Positions 8,778-17,568 of a stretch of DNA of 39,164 nucleotides are shown here, piece after piece. A program made the position numbers and the translations under genes. This DNA comes from Candidatus Phytoplasma bonamiae. GTDB taxonomy: Bacteria > Bacillota_I > Bacilli_A > Acholeplasmatales > Acholeplasmataceae. The stretch lies in the NCBI RefSeq assembly GCF_030586845.1, contig NZ_JAOSIQ010000002.1, forward strand, positions 1 through 39,164. The letters are read 5' to 3'. Under the pieces are notes generated by a model. It saw nothing but the letters and a program-made list of their open reading frames with translations. It was not told the origin of the DNA and did not search any database. Position 1 is the first letter of the stretch, and the number at the start of each line of letters is the position of its first letter.

Positions 8778-9743
8778 TTATTCTAGTTTATTTAACATAC
8801 CAAAATGCAAATCTAAATTCTTCATTTTTGCTTTAAGTTCTTCAAAAGATTTTTTTCCTAAACTACTTAATTTAGTAATTTCCTCTTCTTGATGACTAAC
8901 TAATTCTCGGACAGTAAAAATTTTAGATTTTTTTAAACTATTTAATAATCTAACTGATAATTCTAGTTGCTCAATTTTAAAATCTAAAGCATGATTGTGA
9001 TGGGATTTTTCAGGTTCTTGAATAAAATTGATTTTTTGAGTTTCTTCTGATAATTCAACCAAAACAGCTAAATGATCTAATAAAATTTTAGCCGCTAAAG
9101 ATAAAGCTTTTTTAGGAGTCACAGCACCGTTAGTTTCGATTTCTAAAATCAACTCTTCTTTATTACCTAACTTAGATTCTACGTTAAAAGTACTGCGAAT
9201 AATAGGAGTATATATAGAATCTATAGCAATAACACCAAATTCACCACGATTATAAATTTTATTTTCTTCGGATCCTTTATAACCGATGCCTCTACGAACA
9301 GTTACTTCCATTTTTAATTTTGCATTTGAACTTAAAGTTGCTATCATATGAGAAGGATTAATAACTTTAATTCCAGCAACAGGTTTAAAATCTGCCGCTG
9401 TAACTTCCTTAGGACCTATTACATCTATTTCTAATTTTTGTTCAAAATCTTCTATAGAATCATAATCGGAACTTAAAATTACTCCTTTTAAATTTAATAA
9501 AATAGTCATTACATCTTCGGTGATGCCTTCTATAAAACTAAATTCATGTTTAACACCTTCAATTTTAACATTAACAATAGCGATTCCCGGCAAAGAAGAA
9601 ATTAAAATTCTTCTTAAAGGCGTTCCTAAAGTATTACCATAAGTCGAAGATAAACATTGAATAATAAAACGACTACAATTAGAATTAGAATTTTCTTCTT
9701 CTTGAATTTGCATTATAGGTTTTAAAAATTGTAATTTTTTCAT
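8778..9743 (-). CDS. rpoA: RNA polymerase alpha subunit
   Basis: Scaffold of RNA polymerase assembly. The 321-aa protein has the N-terminal dimerisation domain (TYGNTLGTPLRRILISSLPG, the classic GNaLRR motif, near residue 35) and a C-terminal domain with VRLLNSLKKSKIFTVREL followed by LSSLGKKSFEELKAKM, the two helix-hairpin elements of alpha-CTD. AAAGGA precedes the start. It lies between rpsK and rplQ as in Bacillus. Confidence 0.97.
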   Translation of the reverse strand: MKKLQFLKPIMQIQEEENSNSNCSRFIIQCLSSTYGNTLGTPLRRILISSLPGIAIVNVKIEGVKHEFSFIEGITEDVMTILLNLKGVILSSDYDSIEDFEQKLEIDVIGPKEVTAADFKPVAGIKVINPSHMIATLSSNAKLKMEVTVRRGIGYKGSEENKIYNRGEFGVIAIDSIYTPIIRSTFNVESKLGNKEELILEIETNGAVTPKKALSLAAKILLDHLAVLVELSEETQKINFIQEPEKSHHNHALDFKIEQLELSVRLLNSLKKSKIFTVRELVSHQEEEITKLSSLGKKSFEELKAKMKNLDLHFGMLNKLE

Positions 9744-9757
9744 GTCAATATCCTTTT

Positions 9758-10150
9758 TTATCCACGAGGACGTTTACGAGGTCTACAACCATTATGAGGC
9801 ACAGGGGTAGCTTCTTTAAAACATGAAACAAATAATCCTGCCTCTTTTAAAGCTAAAACAGTATCGCGGCCAAGACCAATGCCATTAAAACGAACCTCTA
9901 CACTTTTAGCTCCATAAGTTTTAGTGGCTATTTCAACAACATTTTTAGCTACTTGTTGAGCAGCGAACAAATTGCTTTTACGACTACCACGGAAACCTAA
10001 ATTACCAGCACTTTTTTGTACAATAGTATTACCTTGTTCATCTGTAAAATTAATAATAGTATTATTAAAACTAGTTTTAATATGAATAATTCCTACAGGA
10101 ATATTTTTTTTAACTTTTTTATCTTTTTTTATTTGCTTTTTTGAAGACAT
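9758..10150 (-). CDS. rpsK: 30S ribosomal protein S11
   Basis: Platform protein of the small subunit. The 130-aa product has GIIHIKTSFNNTIINFTD (consensus G.ahI.atFNNTiv.iTD) and the very conserved C-terminus PVPHNGCRPRKRPRG. It sits 8 bases after rpsM and 14 before rpoA. Confidence 0.97.
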   Translation of the reverse strand: MSSKKQIKKDKKVKKNIPVGIIHIKTSFNNTIINFTDEQGNTIVQKSAGNLGFRGSRKSNLFAAQQVAKNVVEIATKTYGAKSVEVRFNGIGLGRDTVLALKEAGLFVSCFKEATPVPHNGCRPRKRPRG

Positions 10151-10158
10151 AAATTAAA

Positions 10159-10557
10159 TTATCCTCTTTTTTTGATATTATTATTTTTTTTAACTGAATC
10201 AGACAAATTTATTTGTCGATTTCTTCGGGATGTTTTGGCATTGTTACGAGTATTTTGTCCTCTTACTGGCAACCCCAAATTATGCCTTCTACCTCTATAA
10301 GAATTAATAGCTATTAAATTTTTAATATTCATTAAAGCAAGTTCTCTTCTGAGTAAACCTTTTTCGTTTAATTTATTAATTTCTGTTCTAATAGCAGTTA
10401 ATTGAGATTCTTGCAAATCTTTCACTCGAATATTGCCATCAATATTAATTGATTGCAAAATTTTACGAGAAGTTTTAATTCCTATACCATAAATATAAGT
10501 TAAACCAATTAAAATACTTTTAGTACCAGGAATATCTGCTCCTGCAAGTCTTAACAT
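10159..10557 (-). CDS. rpsM: 30S ribosomal protein S13
   Basis: Head protein of the small subunit that contacts the P-site tRNA and 50S. The 132-aa product starts MLRLAGADIPGTKSI, has the YIYGIGIKTSRKIL helix-two-turn-helix, and YRGRRHNLGLPVRGQNT near the C-terminus. The extreme C-terminal tail is lysine- and asparagine-rich. AAAGGAG lies upstream, 22 bases after rpmJ. Confidence 0.97.
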   Translation of the reverse strand: MLRLAGADIPGTKSILIGLTYIYGIGIKTSRKILQSINIDGNIRVKDLQESQLTAIRTEINKLNEKGLLRRELALMNIKNLIAINSYRGRRHNLGLPVRGQNTRNNAKTSRRNRQINLSDSVKKNNNIKKRG

Positions 10558-10579
10558 TTAAAATACACTCCTTTCTGTA

Positions 10580-10696
10580 TCAACCTTGTCTTTGATTATG
10601 ACGACGTTGTTTTTTATTAATCACAAATACTTTTTTATTACGTCGAACGATAATATCATCAGCACTACGTTTCTTTACAGATGCACGCACTTTCAT
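10580..10696 (-). CDS. rpmJ: 50S ribosomal protein L36 (zinc-free form)
   Basis: A 38-codon gene between infA and rpsM, its usual place. It starts [14 protein letters not shown], ends RRHNQRQG and stops with TGA. The classic L36 form MKVRPSVKxxCxxCxxxxRxGxxxxICxxPKHKQRQG is clearly recognisable, but all three cysteines of the zinc ribbon are gone ([18 protein letters not shown]). This is the C-minus type known from zinc-sparing bacteria. The start is 21 bases after infA. Confidence 0.95.
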   Translation of the reverse strand: MKVRASVKKRSADDIIVRRNKKVFVINKKQRRHNQRQG

Positions 10697-10717
10697 AATT
10701 TTAAATTCCTTTACAAT

Positions 10718-10930
10718 TTATAATTTATAACGATAAATGATACGACCTATATCTTTGGAATCTAAACTCAATTCTACTTTTACTTTATCACCCAAAGAAA
10801 TATAAATATTATTTTTACGTATTTTACCTGAAATACAAGCTATTATATTTGTTTTATTAGGTAATTCTAATTTAAATTTAGCGCCAGGTAATGTTCCGAC
10901 AACCGAAGCATCTATACTTATTTTTTCCAT
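10718..10930 (-). CDS. infA: Translation initiation factor IF-1
   Basis: OB-fold factor that occupies the 30S A site during initiation. The 70-aa product fits: GTLPGAKFKLELPNKTNI (consensus LPNamFrVeLenG), ISGKIRKNNIYISLGDKVKVE and C-terminal GRIIYRYKL. It lies between map and rpmJ as in Bacillus. The leader contains a run of seven guanines 15-21 bases before the ATG in place of a textbook Shine-Dalgarno. Confidence 0.96.
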   Translation of the reverse strand: MEKISIDASVVGTLPGAKFKLELPNKTNIIACISGKIRKNNIYISLGDKVKVELSLDSKDIGRIIYRYKL

Positions 10931-10944
10931 ATAATAATCTCAAA

Positions 10945-10951
10945 CCCCCCC
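10945..10951 (-). repeat. Run of seven guanines in the infA leader
   Basis: A G7 homopolymer (C7 on the plus strand) stands out in this AT-rich DNA. It lies between the map and infA genes and could act as a loose ribosome binding site, or slip in length during replication. Confidence 0.6.
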
Positions 10952-10962
10952 TTATTAAAAAT

Positions 10963-11709
10963 TTATAATGTTAAAATTTCATAACCTTGATAAGTAACTA
11001 AGATAGTATGTTCAAAATGAGCACTCAAACTATTATCTTCGCTAACTGCTGTCCAGCCATCAGAAAGTATTTGAACTTCCTTACTACCCAAAGTAAACAT
11101 CGGTTCAATACAAAAAGTCATTCCTGGTAATAATATATAATCTTTTTCTACAAAATTAAAATTAAAAATATAAGGTTTTTCATGCAAAGATTTACCAATG
11201 CCATGACCAGAAAAACTTTCAATAATACCATAACCATTAGAACTACCAATTTTAAAAATAGCATTTGAAATGTCTGATATTCGATTGCCCGGACGAACTT
11301 GCTCAATTCCTTTATATAAAGCTTCTTCAGTATCTTTCAATAATTTAATGGTTTTATCCGGAATATCACCTATAGCATATGTAAAAGCAGCATCTACAAA
11401 ATAACCTTGATATTTAATTCCTACATCTAAAGTTATAATATCGCCATTTTTTAAAATTTGTTGATAAGAAGGCACTCCGTGCACTATTGCATCATTAACA
11501 GAAGTACAAATATGCCCTGGAAAACCGTTATAATTTTTAAAAGCGGAGATTACTCCGTATTCTTGCATAAATTGATTAGCTAAAAAATCCAACTTACTTG
11601 TAGATATACCTTCTTTTAAAAAAAAAATCAATTTCTTCTTAATTTGAGATAAAATTTTACCTGCCATTTTCATTATAGCGATTTCATCTTTGTTTTTAAC
11701 AATTAACAT
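10963..11709 (-). CDS. map: Methionine aminopeptidase, type I
   Basis: Removes the initiator methionine from nascent proteins. The 248-aa protein shows the pita-bread metal ligands and active His: SVNDAIVHGVP, DVGIKYQGYFVDAAFT (two Asp ligands), SGHGIGKSLHE (His), FCIEPMFTLG (Glu) and HFEHTILVT (Glu). There is no N-terminal SH3 or zinc extension. It follows secY after a 69-base gap. The adk gene found between secY and map in Bacillus is not here but at 33088. Confidence 0.97.
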   Translation of the reverse strand: MLIVKNKDEIAIMKMAGKILSQIKKKLIFFLKEGISTSKLDFLANQFMQEYGVISAFKNYNGFPGHICTSVNDAIVHGVPSYQQILKNGDIITLDVGIKYQGYFVDAAFTYAIGDIPDKTIKLLKDTEEALYKGIEQVRPGNRISDISNAIFKIGSSNGYGIIESFSGHGIGKSLHEKPYIFNFNFVEKDYILLPGMTFCIEPMFTLGSKEVQILSDGWTAVSEDNSLSAHFEHTILVTYQGYEILTL

Positions 11710-11778
11710 AAAACATTAATTCCATTTTGTATATTTTAATAAAAAAATTTTGTTTATGAATTAATAATTAATAAAAAA

Positions 11779-13041
11779 TTAAAACAATTTATTATATAAT
11801 TTATTAACATTAGTACTAGTGGTAATTTTTTGTACAATTTCCATAGCTACCCCCACTACAATTATAAGACTAGTTCCTCCTAAATTAAAAGTAGATAAAC
11901 GGTTTGATTTACTAAATAAAACAAAATTAATTATATCAGGCAAAGCAGCTAATATTGTTAAAGAAAAAGCCCCCATAAGAGTAACTTTAAAAAGTTCTTT
12001 TGTAATTTTATAAACAGTCTCTTGTCCCGGTTTAACTCCATCTAAATAAGCATCTTGTTTAGATAAATTATTAGCAATTTCATAAGGATCTAACATTATA
12101 AAAACAGAAAAAAACGAAAATAACAAAATTAATAAAAGATAAACAAAAAAACCTAAACCTAAATAATAATATTGTGATTCTTGCAATTGAATAGTAAATT
12201 TTTTAAAATAATTATCTGCAGATAAAAAAGCGCCTATAGTCGGAAAAATATTAATAAAAGTATTAGCCAAAATAATAGGCAAAATACCAGAAGTATTAAT
12301 TTTTAAAGGTATATGGTTTTGAATTTTATCATTTTGCTTATATGTAGCATAACTAATAGGGATTTTCAAATAAGAAGAACATAAAATAATAGTTAAAATT
12401 AATAAAATTAAAAAAGATAATAAAACTAAAATTTTTTGACTTGTACTGAAAAATGCATCATTTAACAATAAAGATTTAAAACTTTTAGATAAATTTTCAC
12501 TTATACTTATAACTATAAAAATAGAAACTCCATTACCTATACCTTTATTTGTAATTAAATCAGATAACCAAATGCAAATAAAAGATCCTACAATTAAAAA
12601 AAATACCACTTGCAAAACTAAAACTTTTTGTTGAGCCACATCAAAAAGTTGAGAACGCATAATAGAAGCCAAACCTTGACCAAAAGCTATTATTAAAGTC
12701 AGCAATCTAGTGATAAAATTAATTTTATATTTTCCAATAGAACCTTGTTCATGCCATTCTTTTAAAGAAGAAAAAATTTTACTAGCAATTTGTATAATAA
12801 TAGAAGCAGTAATATAAGGCATCACTCCTAAAGAAAGAAAATATATAGGCATAGAACTATTAAATATAGAGAGATCTCTTAATATTAATTTTTTTAATTG
12901 TGCAAATTCTAAAATATTAAGAGGTATGACAGGGATATGTATCTTTAAACCAATTACATAAATAAAAATAATAAATAAAGTTAAAAAAATTTTATTTATA
13001 ATATGTTTTTTATCTTTAATAAAATTTACTAATATTTTCAT
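11779..13041 (-). CDS. secY: Protein translocase subunit SecY
   Basis: Central channel of the Sec translocon in the cell membrane, through which membrane proteins and secreted proteins pass. The 420-aa protein has about ten hydrophobic segments. Family landmarks are MPIYFLSLGVMPYITASIIIQ (TM2 plug region), GQGLA, GNGVSIFI, GILPIILAN and the cytoplasmic loop LSKQDAYLDGVKPGQET, which carries the ribosome/SecA contact residues. It follows rplO by 25 bases. Confidence 0.96.
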   Translation of the reverse strand: MKILVNFIKDKKHIINKIFLTLFIIFIYVIGLKIHIPVIPLNILEFAQLKKLILRDLSIFNSSMPIYFLSLGVMPYITASIIIQIASKIFSSLKEWHEQGSIGKYKINFITRLLTLIIAFGQGLASIMRSQLFDVAQQKVLVLQVVFFLIVGSFICIWLSDLITNKGIGNGVSIFIVISISENLSKSFKSLLLNDAFFSTSQKILVLLSFLILLILTIILCSSYLKIPISYATYKQNDKIQNHIPLKINTSGILPIILANTFINIFPTIGAFLSADNYFKKFTIQLQESQYYYLGLGFFVYLLLILLFSFFSVFIMLDPYEIANNLSKQDAYLDGVKPGQETVYKITKELFKVTLMGAFSLTILAALPDIINFVLFSKSNRLSTFNLGGTSLIIVVGVAMEIVQKITTSTNVNKLYNKLF

Positions 13042-13066
13042 TAAAATTTACCTTTTTTATTTTATT

Positions 13067-13504
13067 TTATACAACTTGAATCTTTCCTCCAGATTTTATA
13101 ATAACTTCTTCTGCTTTTTTAGAAAATTTAACAGCTTGTACTATTAATCTTTTAGTTAAATTGCCTTTAGCTAAAATTTTAATTAAATTGTTATTATTTT
13201 TAATTATTTTGCTTTCCATTAATAATTGCGGTGTTATTAAAGTATCATTTTCAAATATCTCTAAATCTTTAAGGTTAACTAAAGAATATTTTTTTTTATT
13301 AAAATTATAAAATCCTTGTTTGGGAATACGTTGAAAAAAAGGAGTTTGACCACCTTCAAAACCTATACGTGTTTTTCCACCGGAACGAGCTAATTGTCCT
13401 TTATGACCGCGACCACAAGTTTTACCTAATCCACTACCCGGACCTCTACCCAAACGTTTAATACTTTTGCGCGCTTTATAAACAGGTTTTAAAGAATTTA
13501 ACAT
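13067..13504 (-). CDS. rplO: 50S ribosomal protein L15
   Basis: Late-assembly large-subunit protein. 145 aa. Typical glycine-rich N-terminus RLGRGPGSGLGKTCGRGHKG, GFEGGQTPFFQRIPKQGF and a C-terminal KAEEVIIKSGGKIQVV. GAGAGGAG lies before the ATG, and the gene is 45 bases downstream of rpmD and immediately before secY. Confidence 0.97.
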   Translation of the reverse strand: MLNSLKPVYKARKSIKRLGRGPGSGLGKTCGRGHKGQLARSGGKTRIGFEGGQTPFFQRIPKQGFYNFNKKKYSLVNLKDLEIFENDTLITPQLLMESKIIKNNNNLIKILAKGNLTKRLIVQAVKFSKKAEEVIIKSGGKIQVV

Positions 13505-13549
13505 AAAAATTCTCCTCTCTTATTTAATAGAAAATAATCTATTTTAAAA

Positions 13550-13732
13550 TTAAAAATTTTTATCAATCGAAATTAAATGTTTAATAACGTTTAACATTCC
13601 TTGTATTACAGCTTTTTCTTCCTTAATCACTTTTTGATTAATCTTTTTCAAACCTAATGCATGGGCTGTTTTTATTTGTTTAGGGGTTCTTCCGATTAAA
13701 CTTTTACATAACTTAATTTGAATCTTGTTCAT
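13550..13732 (-). CDS. rpmD: 50S ribosomal protein L30
   Basis: 60-aa large-subunit protein of normal short bacterial length. [20 protein letters not shown] followed by [13 protein letters not shown] matches the L30 pattern (LvrS.IGr...qr.tl.aLGLrk...tV). The ATG overlaps the rpsE stop (ATGA), so translation is coupled. Confidence 0.94.
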   Translation of the reverse strand: MNKIQIKLCKSLIGRTPKQIKTAHALGLKKINQKVIKEEKAVIQGMLNVIKHLISIDKNF

Positions 13733-14253
13733 TGAGCGATACCTCTAATACGATTTTTTAATGAAATTCCCCTAAGTTTTTCTACATCTTGTATAGTTTT
13801 TAATTGCTTTAATCCGTTAAATGTAGCTCTTAAAACATTGATATGAGTACGTGAACCAAAAGTTTTTGTAATAATATCAGTAATCCCCGCTAATTTAAAA
13901 ATCGATCTTGCCGCTGTTCCTCCTGCTACAATACCCGTTCCTTTAGAAGCTGGTTTTAAAAAAAATTTAGTAGCTCCGAAACGACCTATAATTTCATGAG
14001 GAATAGTAGTACCATTTAAAGCAACACAAAATAAATTTTTTTTAGCTTTTTCAACAGCTTTTTTTATGGCTTCTAAAACTTCCTGGGCTTTACAAGAAGC
14101 AAAGCCAATATTACCCTTTTGATCGCCTACTACAACTAAAGCAGAAAAACGAAAGCGACGACCGCCTTTAACAACTTTAACAATTTTACTAATTTTCACT
14201 ATTTTCTCTTCTAGTGAAGAAAATTTTTTTTTATTAGATAATTCTCTTTTCAT
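13729..14253 (-). CDS. rpsE: 30S ribosomal protein S5
   Basis: Accuracy-related small-subunit protein. The start is placed at MKRELSNKK because GGAG sits 7 nt upstream; an ATG four codons earlier overlaps that Shine-Dalgarno. 174 aa. [20 protein letters not shown] is the double-stranded-RNA-binding-like domain, and [19 protein letters not shown] and [20 protein letters not shown] mark the C-terminal domain. The stop is TGA, overlapping rpmD. Confidence 0.96.
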   Translation of the reverse strand: MKRELSNKKKFSSLEEKIVKISKIVKVVKGGRRFRFSALVVVGDQKGNIGFASCKAQEVLEAIKKAVEKAKKNLFCVALNGTTIPHEIIGRFGATKFFLKPASKGTGIVAGGTAARSIFKLAGITDIITKTFGSRTHINVLRATFNGLKQLKTIQDVEKLRGISLKNRIRGIAQ

Positions 14254-14289
14254 AAATATCTCCATTTTTTTAAATAACTGAACATATTA

Positions 14290-14643
14290 TTAAAAATTTA
14301 AACCTTCTGCTCGAGCAGAATCAGCTAAAACTTTAATACGACCATGATAAAGATATCCGCCCCGATCAAAAACAACATTTTTAATACCTTTTGCCAAAGC
14401 TTTTTGAGCAATTATTTTTCCAATTTCTGAAGCTACTTTAGTATTAATGTTATCATAGTTTATCTGTTTACTATGAACGCTACATAAAGTAATGCCTAAA
14501 TGATCATCAATAATTTGAACATAAAAATATCTATTAGAATAAGAAACATTTAAACGGGGTTTTTGTGAACTACCTACAATTTTTTTTCTTAAACGTAAAT
14601 GACGTTTTCGTCTTAAAAGTTGAGAAGATTCTTTTTTAATCAT
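14290..14643 (-). CDS. rplR: 50S ribosomal protein L18
   Basis: 5S rRNA-binding protein. 117 aa. RRKRHLRLRKKIVGSSQKPR and LNVSYSNRYFYVQIIDD form the N-terminal half, with VVFDRGGYLYHGRIKVLADS and AREGLNF-like RAEGLNF at the C-terminus, the canonical L18 ending. It lies between rplF (20 bases) and rpsE. Confidence 0.96.
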   Translation of the reverse strand: MIKKESSQLLRRKRHLRLRKKIVGSSQKPRLNVSYSNRYFYVQIIDDHLGITLCSVHSKQINYDNINTKVASEIGKIIAQKALAKGIKNVVFDRGGYLYHGRIKVLADSARAEGLNF

Positions 14644-14663
14644 AAACCGAATAAATTCCTTTT

Positions 14664-15209
14664 TTATTTTTTAGCGCTTTTGCCAGCTTTGCGATGGATA
14701 TAACCACCAACATAATATATCCCTGTTCCTTTATAAGGTTCTGGTTTTGCAAGGGATATTATTTTTGCAGCAAATTCGCCTACTAATTGTTTATCAATAC
14801 CTTTAATAATTATTAAATTATTTTGTTTATTCACTTGCACTATTAAATTAGGTAAAATATTAAGAATAATATCGTGAGAATAACCTAATTTAAAAACTAA
14901 TTTATTACCTTCTACTATACATGAATAACCTAAACCCGTAATTTTAAGCTCTTTAGAAAAAAAATTTTTAACTCCTTGAACCATATTATTCAATAAAGCT
15001 CTAGTAGTACCATGAATTTTTTTAATAAAATTATTATTATTAGGTCTTGTGATAGCAATAATATTATCTTTTTTAACGATATTTAAACAAGAATTAAATT
15101 TAAATTCTAATTGGCCTTGTGAAGATGAAACTAAAACTTGATTATCTGGCTTAATTTCTACAAACACGCCCTCTGGAATCGAAATAATTTTCCTTCCTAC
15201 CCGTGACAT
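14664..15209 (-). CDS. rplF: 50S ribosomal protein L6
   Basis: Large-subunit protein near the factor-binding site. The start is set at MSRVGRKIISIP: AAGGAG lies 7 nt before this ATG, while an ATG seven codons earlier precedes the Shine-Dalgarno. 181 aa. Two repeated L6 domains are visible; ELKITGLGYSC starts the second, and EPYKGTGIYYVGGYIHRKAG near the end is the family signature. Confidence 0.96.
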   Translation of the reverse strand: MSRVGRKIISIPEGVFVEIKPDNQVLVSSSQGQLEFKFNSCLNIVKKDNIIAITRPNNNNFIKKIHGTTRALLNNMVQGVKNFFSKELKITGLGYSCIVEGNKLVFKLGYSHDIILNILPNLIVQVNKQNNLIIIKGIDKQLVGEFAAKIISLAKPEPYKGTGIYYVGGYIHRKAGKSAKK

Positions 15210-15234
15210 AAATATTTCTCCTTCATTCAAATTA

Positions 15235-15615
15235 TTACCAAATATAAGCTAATACATGTCCTCCGATATTTAAAGACGAAGCTTCGTAATCTGTTAAAAT
15301 ACCTCGAGAAGTAGAAATTAAAGCTATTCCAAAACCATTTCTTACTTTAGGAATCTTTTGGACTGAAACATACTTAGAAACTCTTTTTAATCCTTTAATT
15401 ACACTTTCCTTAGTTTCTTTATTATATTTGAGATAAATAAAGATCTTCTTAAGTTTTTTATCTATGATAAAATTTGTAATAAATCCTTCTTTTTTAAGTA
15501 CTTCTAACATTCTGATTTTTAAATTAGAACAAGGTACACACACTTCATCATATTTCATTACATTAGCATTTCTAATTCTTGTTAACAAATCAGCAATAGT
15601 ATCCGTCATTACCAT
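15235..15615 (-). CDS. rpsH: 30S ribosomal protein S8
   Basis: Central-domain organiser of the small subunit, also known as the spc-operon repressor in E. coli. The start is MVMTDTIADLLTRIRNA, identical in form to other Gram-positive S8 proteins; the 13-codon upstream extension is not part of the family. 126 aa. The C-terminal ISTSRGILTDYEA is the S8 signature. The best Shine-Dalgarno (AAAGGAAG) is unusually far, about 16 nt upstream. Confidence 0.94.
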   Translation of the reverse strand: MVMTDTIADLLTRIRNANVMKYDEVCVPCSNLKIRMLEVLKKEGFITNFIIDKKLKKIFIYLKYNKETKESVIKGLKRVSKYVSVQKIPKVRNGFGIALISTSRGILTDYEASSLNIGGHVLAYIW

Positions 15616-15647
15616 AAATTTTATACTTATACTTCCTTTTATAATAT

Positions 15648-15917
15648 TTACCAACTAATTTTTATAATTCCAGGAATTTCACCTTTATTTGCTAATAAAC
15701 GAAAATTAATACGAGATAAACCGAATTTTCGCATATAACCCCTAGATCTACCATCAATCTTATCTATATTTTTACAACGCACAATAGAAGAATTAACAGG
15801 TAATTTAGCTAAACTTTTATAATCTTTTTTTTGTTTCAAATCTGCTCTTATATTAAAATATTTAAAAAACATTTCTTTTTGTTTTAAATTTTTAATAATT
15901 TTTGATTTTTTAGCCAT
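15648..15917 (-). CDS. rpsN: 30S ribosomal protein S14 (zinc-free, 89-aa form)
   Basis: Head protein of the small subunit. [15 protein letters not shown] at the start and [19 protein letters not shown] in the C-terminal half identify it. The long 89-aa form lacks the CxxC...CxxC ribbon of the 61-aa zinc type; only one cysteine (VRCKN) remains in the region. Like L36 here, it does not need zinc. It lies in its normal place between rplE and rpsH. Confidence 0.96.
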   Translation of the reverse strand: MAKKSKIIKNLKQKEMFFKYFNIRADLKQKKDYKSLAKLPVNSSIVRCKNIDKIDGRSRGYMRKFGLSRINFRLLANKGEIPGIIKISW

Positions 15918-15930
15918 TTATGTTGCACTC

Positions 15931-16488
15931 CTATTTTGATTTTAGCCTTTTAAAAGGCATTCCATAAAAATCTAATAATTTTTTAGCTTGTTGATCATTG
16001 GAAGCTGTAGTAACTATAGAAATATCCATACCAAAATTTCTTTTTACTTGATCCAAACTAATTTCCGGAAAAATAATTTGTTCCTTAATTCCTAAATTAT
16101 AATTACCTTTGCCATCAAAAGATTTTAAAGAAAGTCCTGAAAAATCTTTAATCCTAGTTAAAACAATATGAATCAATTTATTTAAAAAAAACTCTTTTCT
16201 ACGACCTCGCAAAGTTACTTTTAAACCAATTATTTCTTTAGTTCGTAATTTAAAATTAGAAATAGATTTTTTAGCTTCGGTATTAATAGGGATTTGACCA
16301 CTAATTAAAGCTAATTGTTGACGACAATCATTTAAAAATTTAGTATCTGAAGCTAATTTTCCAAGGCCCACATTAATAACAATTTTTTCTATTTTAGGAA
16401 CTTGCATAATAGAATGAACATTAAAAATGTCTTTTAAAGCTAAAAAATTATCATTTTTTGTATAATTATTATTTTCATTGATTTCCAT
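15931..16488 (-). CDS. rplE: 50S ribosomal protein L5
   Basis: 5S rRNA and P-site tRNA contact protein. 185 aa. IEKIVINVGLGKLASD (L5 motif KivinvGvGea..d), KSISNFKLR, GLKVTLRGRR, FSGLSLKSFDGKGNYNLGIKE-type region and a C-terminal DISIVTTASNDQQAKKLLDF. The 8-10 residue N-terminal extension rich in Asn is unusual but has no clear alternative start. Confidence 0.95.
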   Translation of the reverse strand: MEINENNNYTKNDNFLALKDIFNVHSIMQVPKIEKIVINVGLGKLASDTKFLNDCRQQLALISGQIPINTEAKKSISNFKLRTKEIIGLKVTLRGRRKEFFLNKLIHIVLTRIKDFSGLSLKSFDGKGNYNLGIKEQIIFPEISLDQVKRNFGMDISIVTTASNDQQAKKLLDFYGMPFKRLKSK

Positions 16489-16506
16489 ATTATTTAACCT
16501 TTTTAT

Positions 16507-16854
16507 TTAATTAATAATTGCTAAACCTGTTTTTTTAGAATAACGAATTTTTTTATCTGAATCAACACGAAATCCTACACGAGTAGGAATTTTTAAATCC
16601 GGGTCAATCAAAGCAACATTTGAAACGTGAATAGGCATTTCTTCTTTAATTATTTGACCTTTTTGATCATTATCGTTAGTAGAAGTTTTGTGCTTAATAG
16701 CAATATTTACACCTTCCACTAAAACCTTTTGCTCTTTAAAAAAAACTTTTATCACTTTCCCTGTACGAAATACTTTTTTTTGGCTAGTAGGATCTATAAT
16801 ATAACGATCTTTTCCAGCAATAATAGCTACTGTGTCGCCTTTTTTTATACGCAT
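16507..16854 (-). CDS. rplX: 50S ribosomal protein L24
   Basis: Assembly initiator of the large subunit. 115 aa with a KOW motif at the N-terminus: RIKKGDTVAIIAGKDR, then GKVIKVFFKEQKVLVEGVN, KGQIIKEEMPIHVSNVALID and KIRYSKKTG. It lies between rplN and rplE with 14-18 base gaps. Confidence 0.96.
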   Translation of the reverse strand: MRIKKGDTVAIIAGKDRYIIDPTSQKKVFRTGKVIKVFFKEQKVLVEGVNIAIKHKTSTNDNDQKGQIIKEEMPIHVSNVALIDPDLKIPTRVGFRVDSDKKIRYSKKTGLAIIN

Positions 16855-16868
16855 AATTTATAATAACC

Positions 16869-17249
16869 TCATACCACTAAAACTTCTTCTGCTAAAGATA
16901 TAAATTTAGAAAAATTATTTTTTTGAAAATTATGATTTCTAATAGCAGGTCCAAAAATTCTAGTTCCTCTCGGAGTTATATCGTCTTTAACCATAACAAC
17001 TGCATTATCATCAAATTTAATATAACTGCCATTTTTACTTTTAAAACCATGTTTAGTTCTTAAAATAAGAGCTTTAGAAATGCTACCTTTTTTAATTAAG
17101 CTAGTAGTAGTAGTTTTTTTAACAGAAACTATAACTAAATCGCCAATATAAGCATAACGTTTACCAGTATCCCCTGGAATGCCAATCACTAAAACTTCCT
17201 TAGCTCCACTGTTATCTGCCACTTTTAAACGTGTATTTACTTGAATCAT
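16869..17249 (-). CDS. rplN: 50S ribosomal protein L14
   Basis: Subunit-interface protein. 126 aa. [20 protein letters not shown] is the conserved L14 start, followed by [40 protein letters not shown] and GPAIRN. The ATG overlaps the TGA of rpsQ (ATGA). Confidence 0.97.
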   Translation of the reverse strand: MIQVNTRLKVADNSGAKEVLVIGIPGDTGKRYAYIGDLVIVSVKKTTTTSLIKKGSISKALILRTKHGFKSKNGSYIKFDDNAVVMVKDDITPRGTRIFGPAIRNHNFQKNNFSKFISLAEEVLVV

Positions 17250-17512
17250 AAATCAGACACCTTTTTAACAGAACGTAAAATTTTTACTAAACGAAACCTT
17301 TTTAATTTAGATAAAGGACGGGTTTCTTCGATGAAAACCATATCGCCTATTCTAGCATCTTCATTAGGATCGTGAGCATAAAATTTACTAATTTTTTTAA
17401 CATTTTTGCCATATAATGAATCCTGTTTGTCATATTTAACAGCTACAGTTATAGTTTTAGACATTTTATCAGAAATAACTGTTCCTGAAAGTTTTTTTCT
17501 AACATTACGCAT
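17246..17512 (-). CDS. rpsQ: 30S ribosomal protein S17
   Basis: Primary 16S rRNA-binding protein. 88 aa, OB fold: [19 protein letters not shown], then [20 protein letters not shown] and [15 protein letters not shown]. It is the first gene of the spc block here, because a 531-base gap separates it from rpmC. AGGAGG lies 12 nt before the ATG; an out-of-frame ATG at 17517-17519 opens a four-codon minicistron that ends over the rpsQ start. Whether this matters for translation is unknown. Confidence 0.96.
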   Translation of the reverse strand: MRNVRKKLSGTVISDKMSKTITVAVKYDKQDSLYGKNVKKISKFYAHDPNEDARIGDMVFIEETRPLSKLKRFRLVKILRSVKKVSDL

Positions 17513-17537
17513 TTATCATTTAATCCTCCTTTTTATT

Positions 17538-17568
17538 ATTAAAAAATTTATTAAAATTAATTTGTCAA
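17538..17568 (-). promoter_or_regulatory. Promoter for the spc block (rpsQ onward)
   Basis: On the minus strand a perfect TTGACA lies at 17563-17568. An AT-rich -10 region (TTTTTA/TTTAAT, spacing 17-19) follows at 17538-17545, about 25 bases before the rpsQ ATG and just before AGGAGG. The -35 box is convincing and the -10 box is not exact. Confidence 0.5.

Noticed and set aside
11819-12013. 64-codon plus-strand frame in secY
   Set aside because: Mirror of conserved SecY C-terminal helices.
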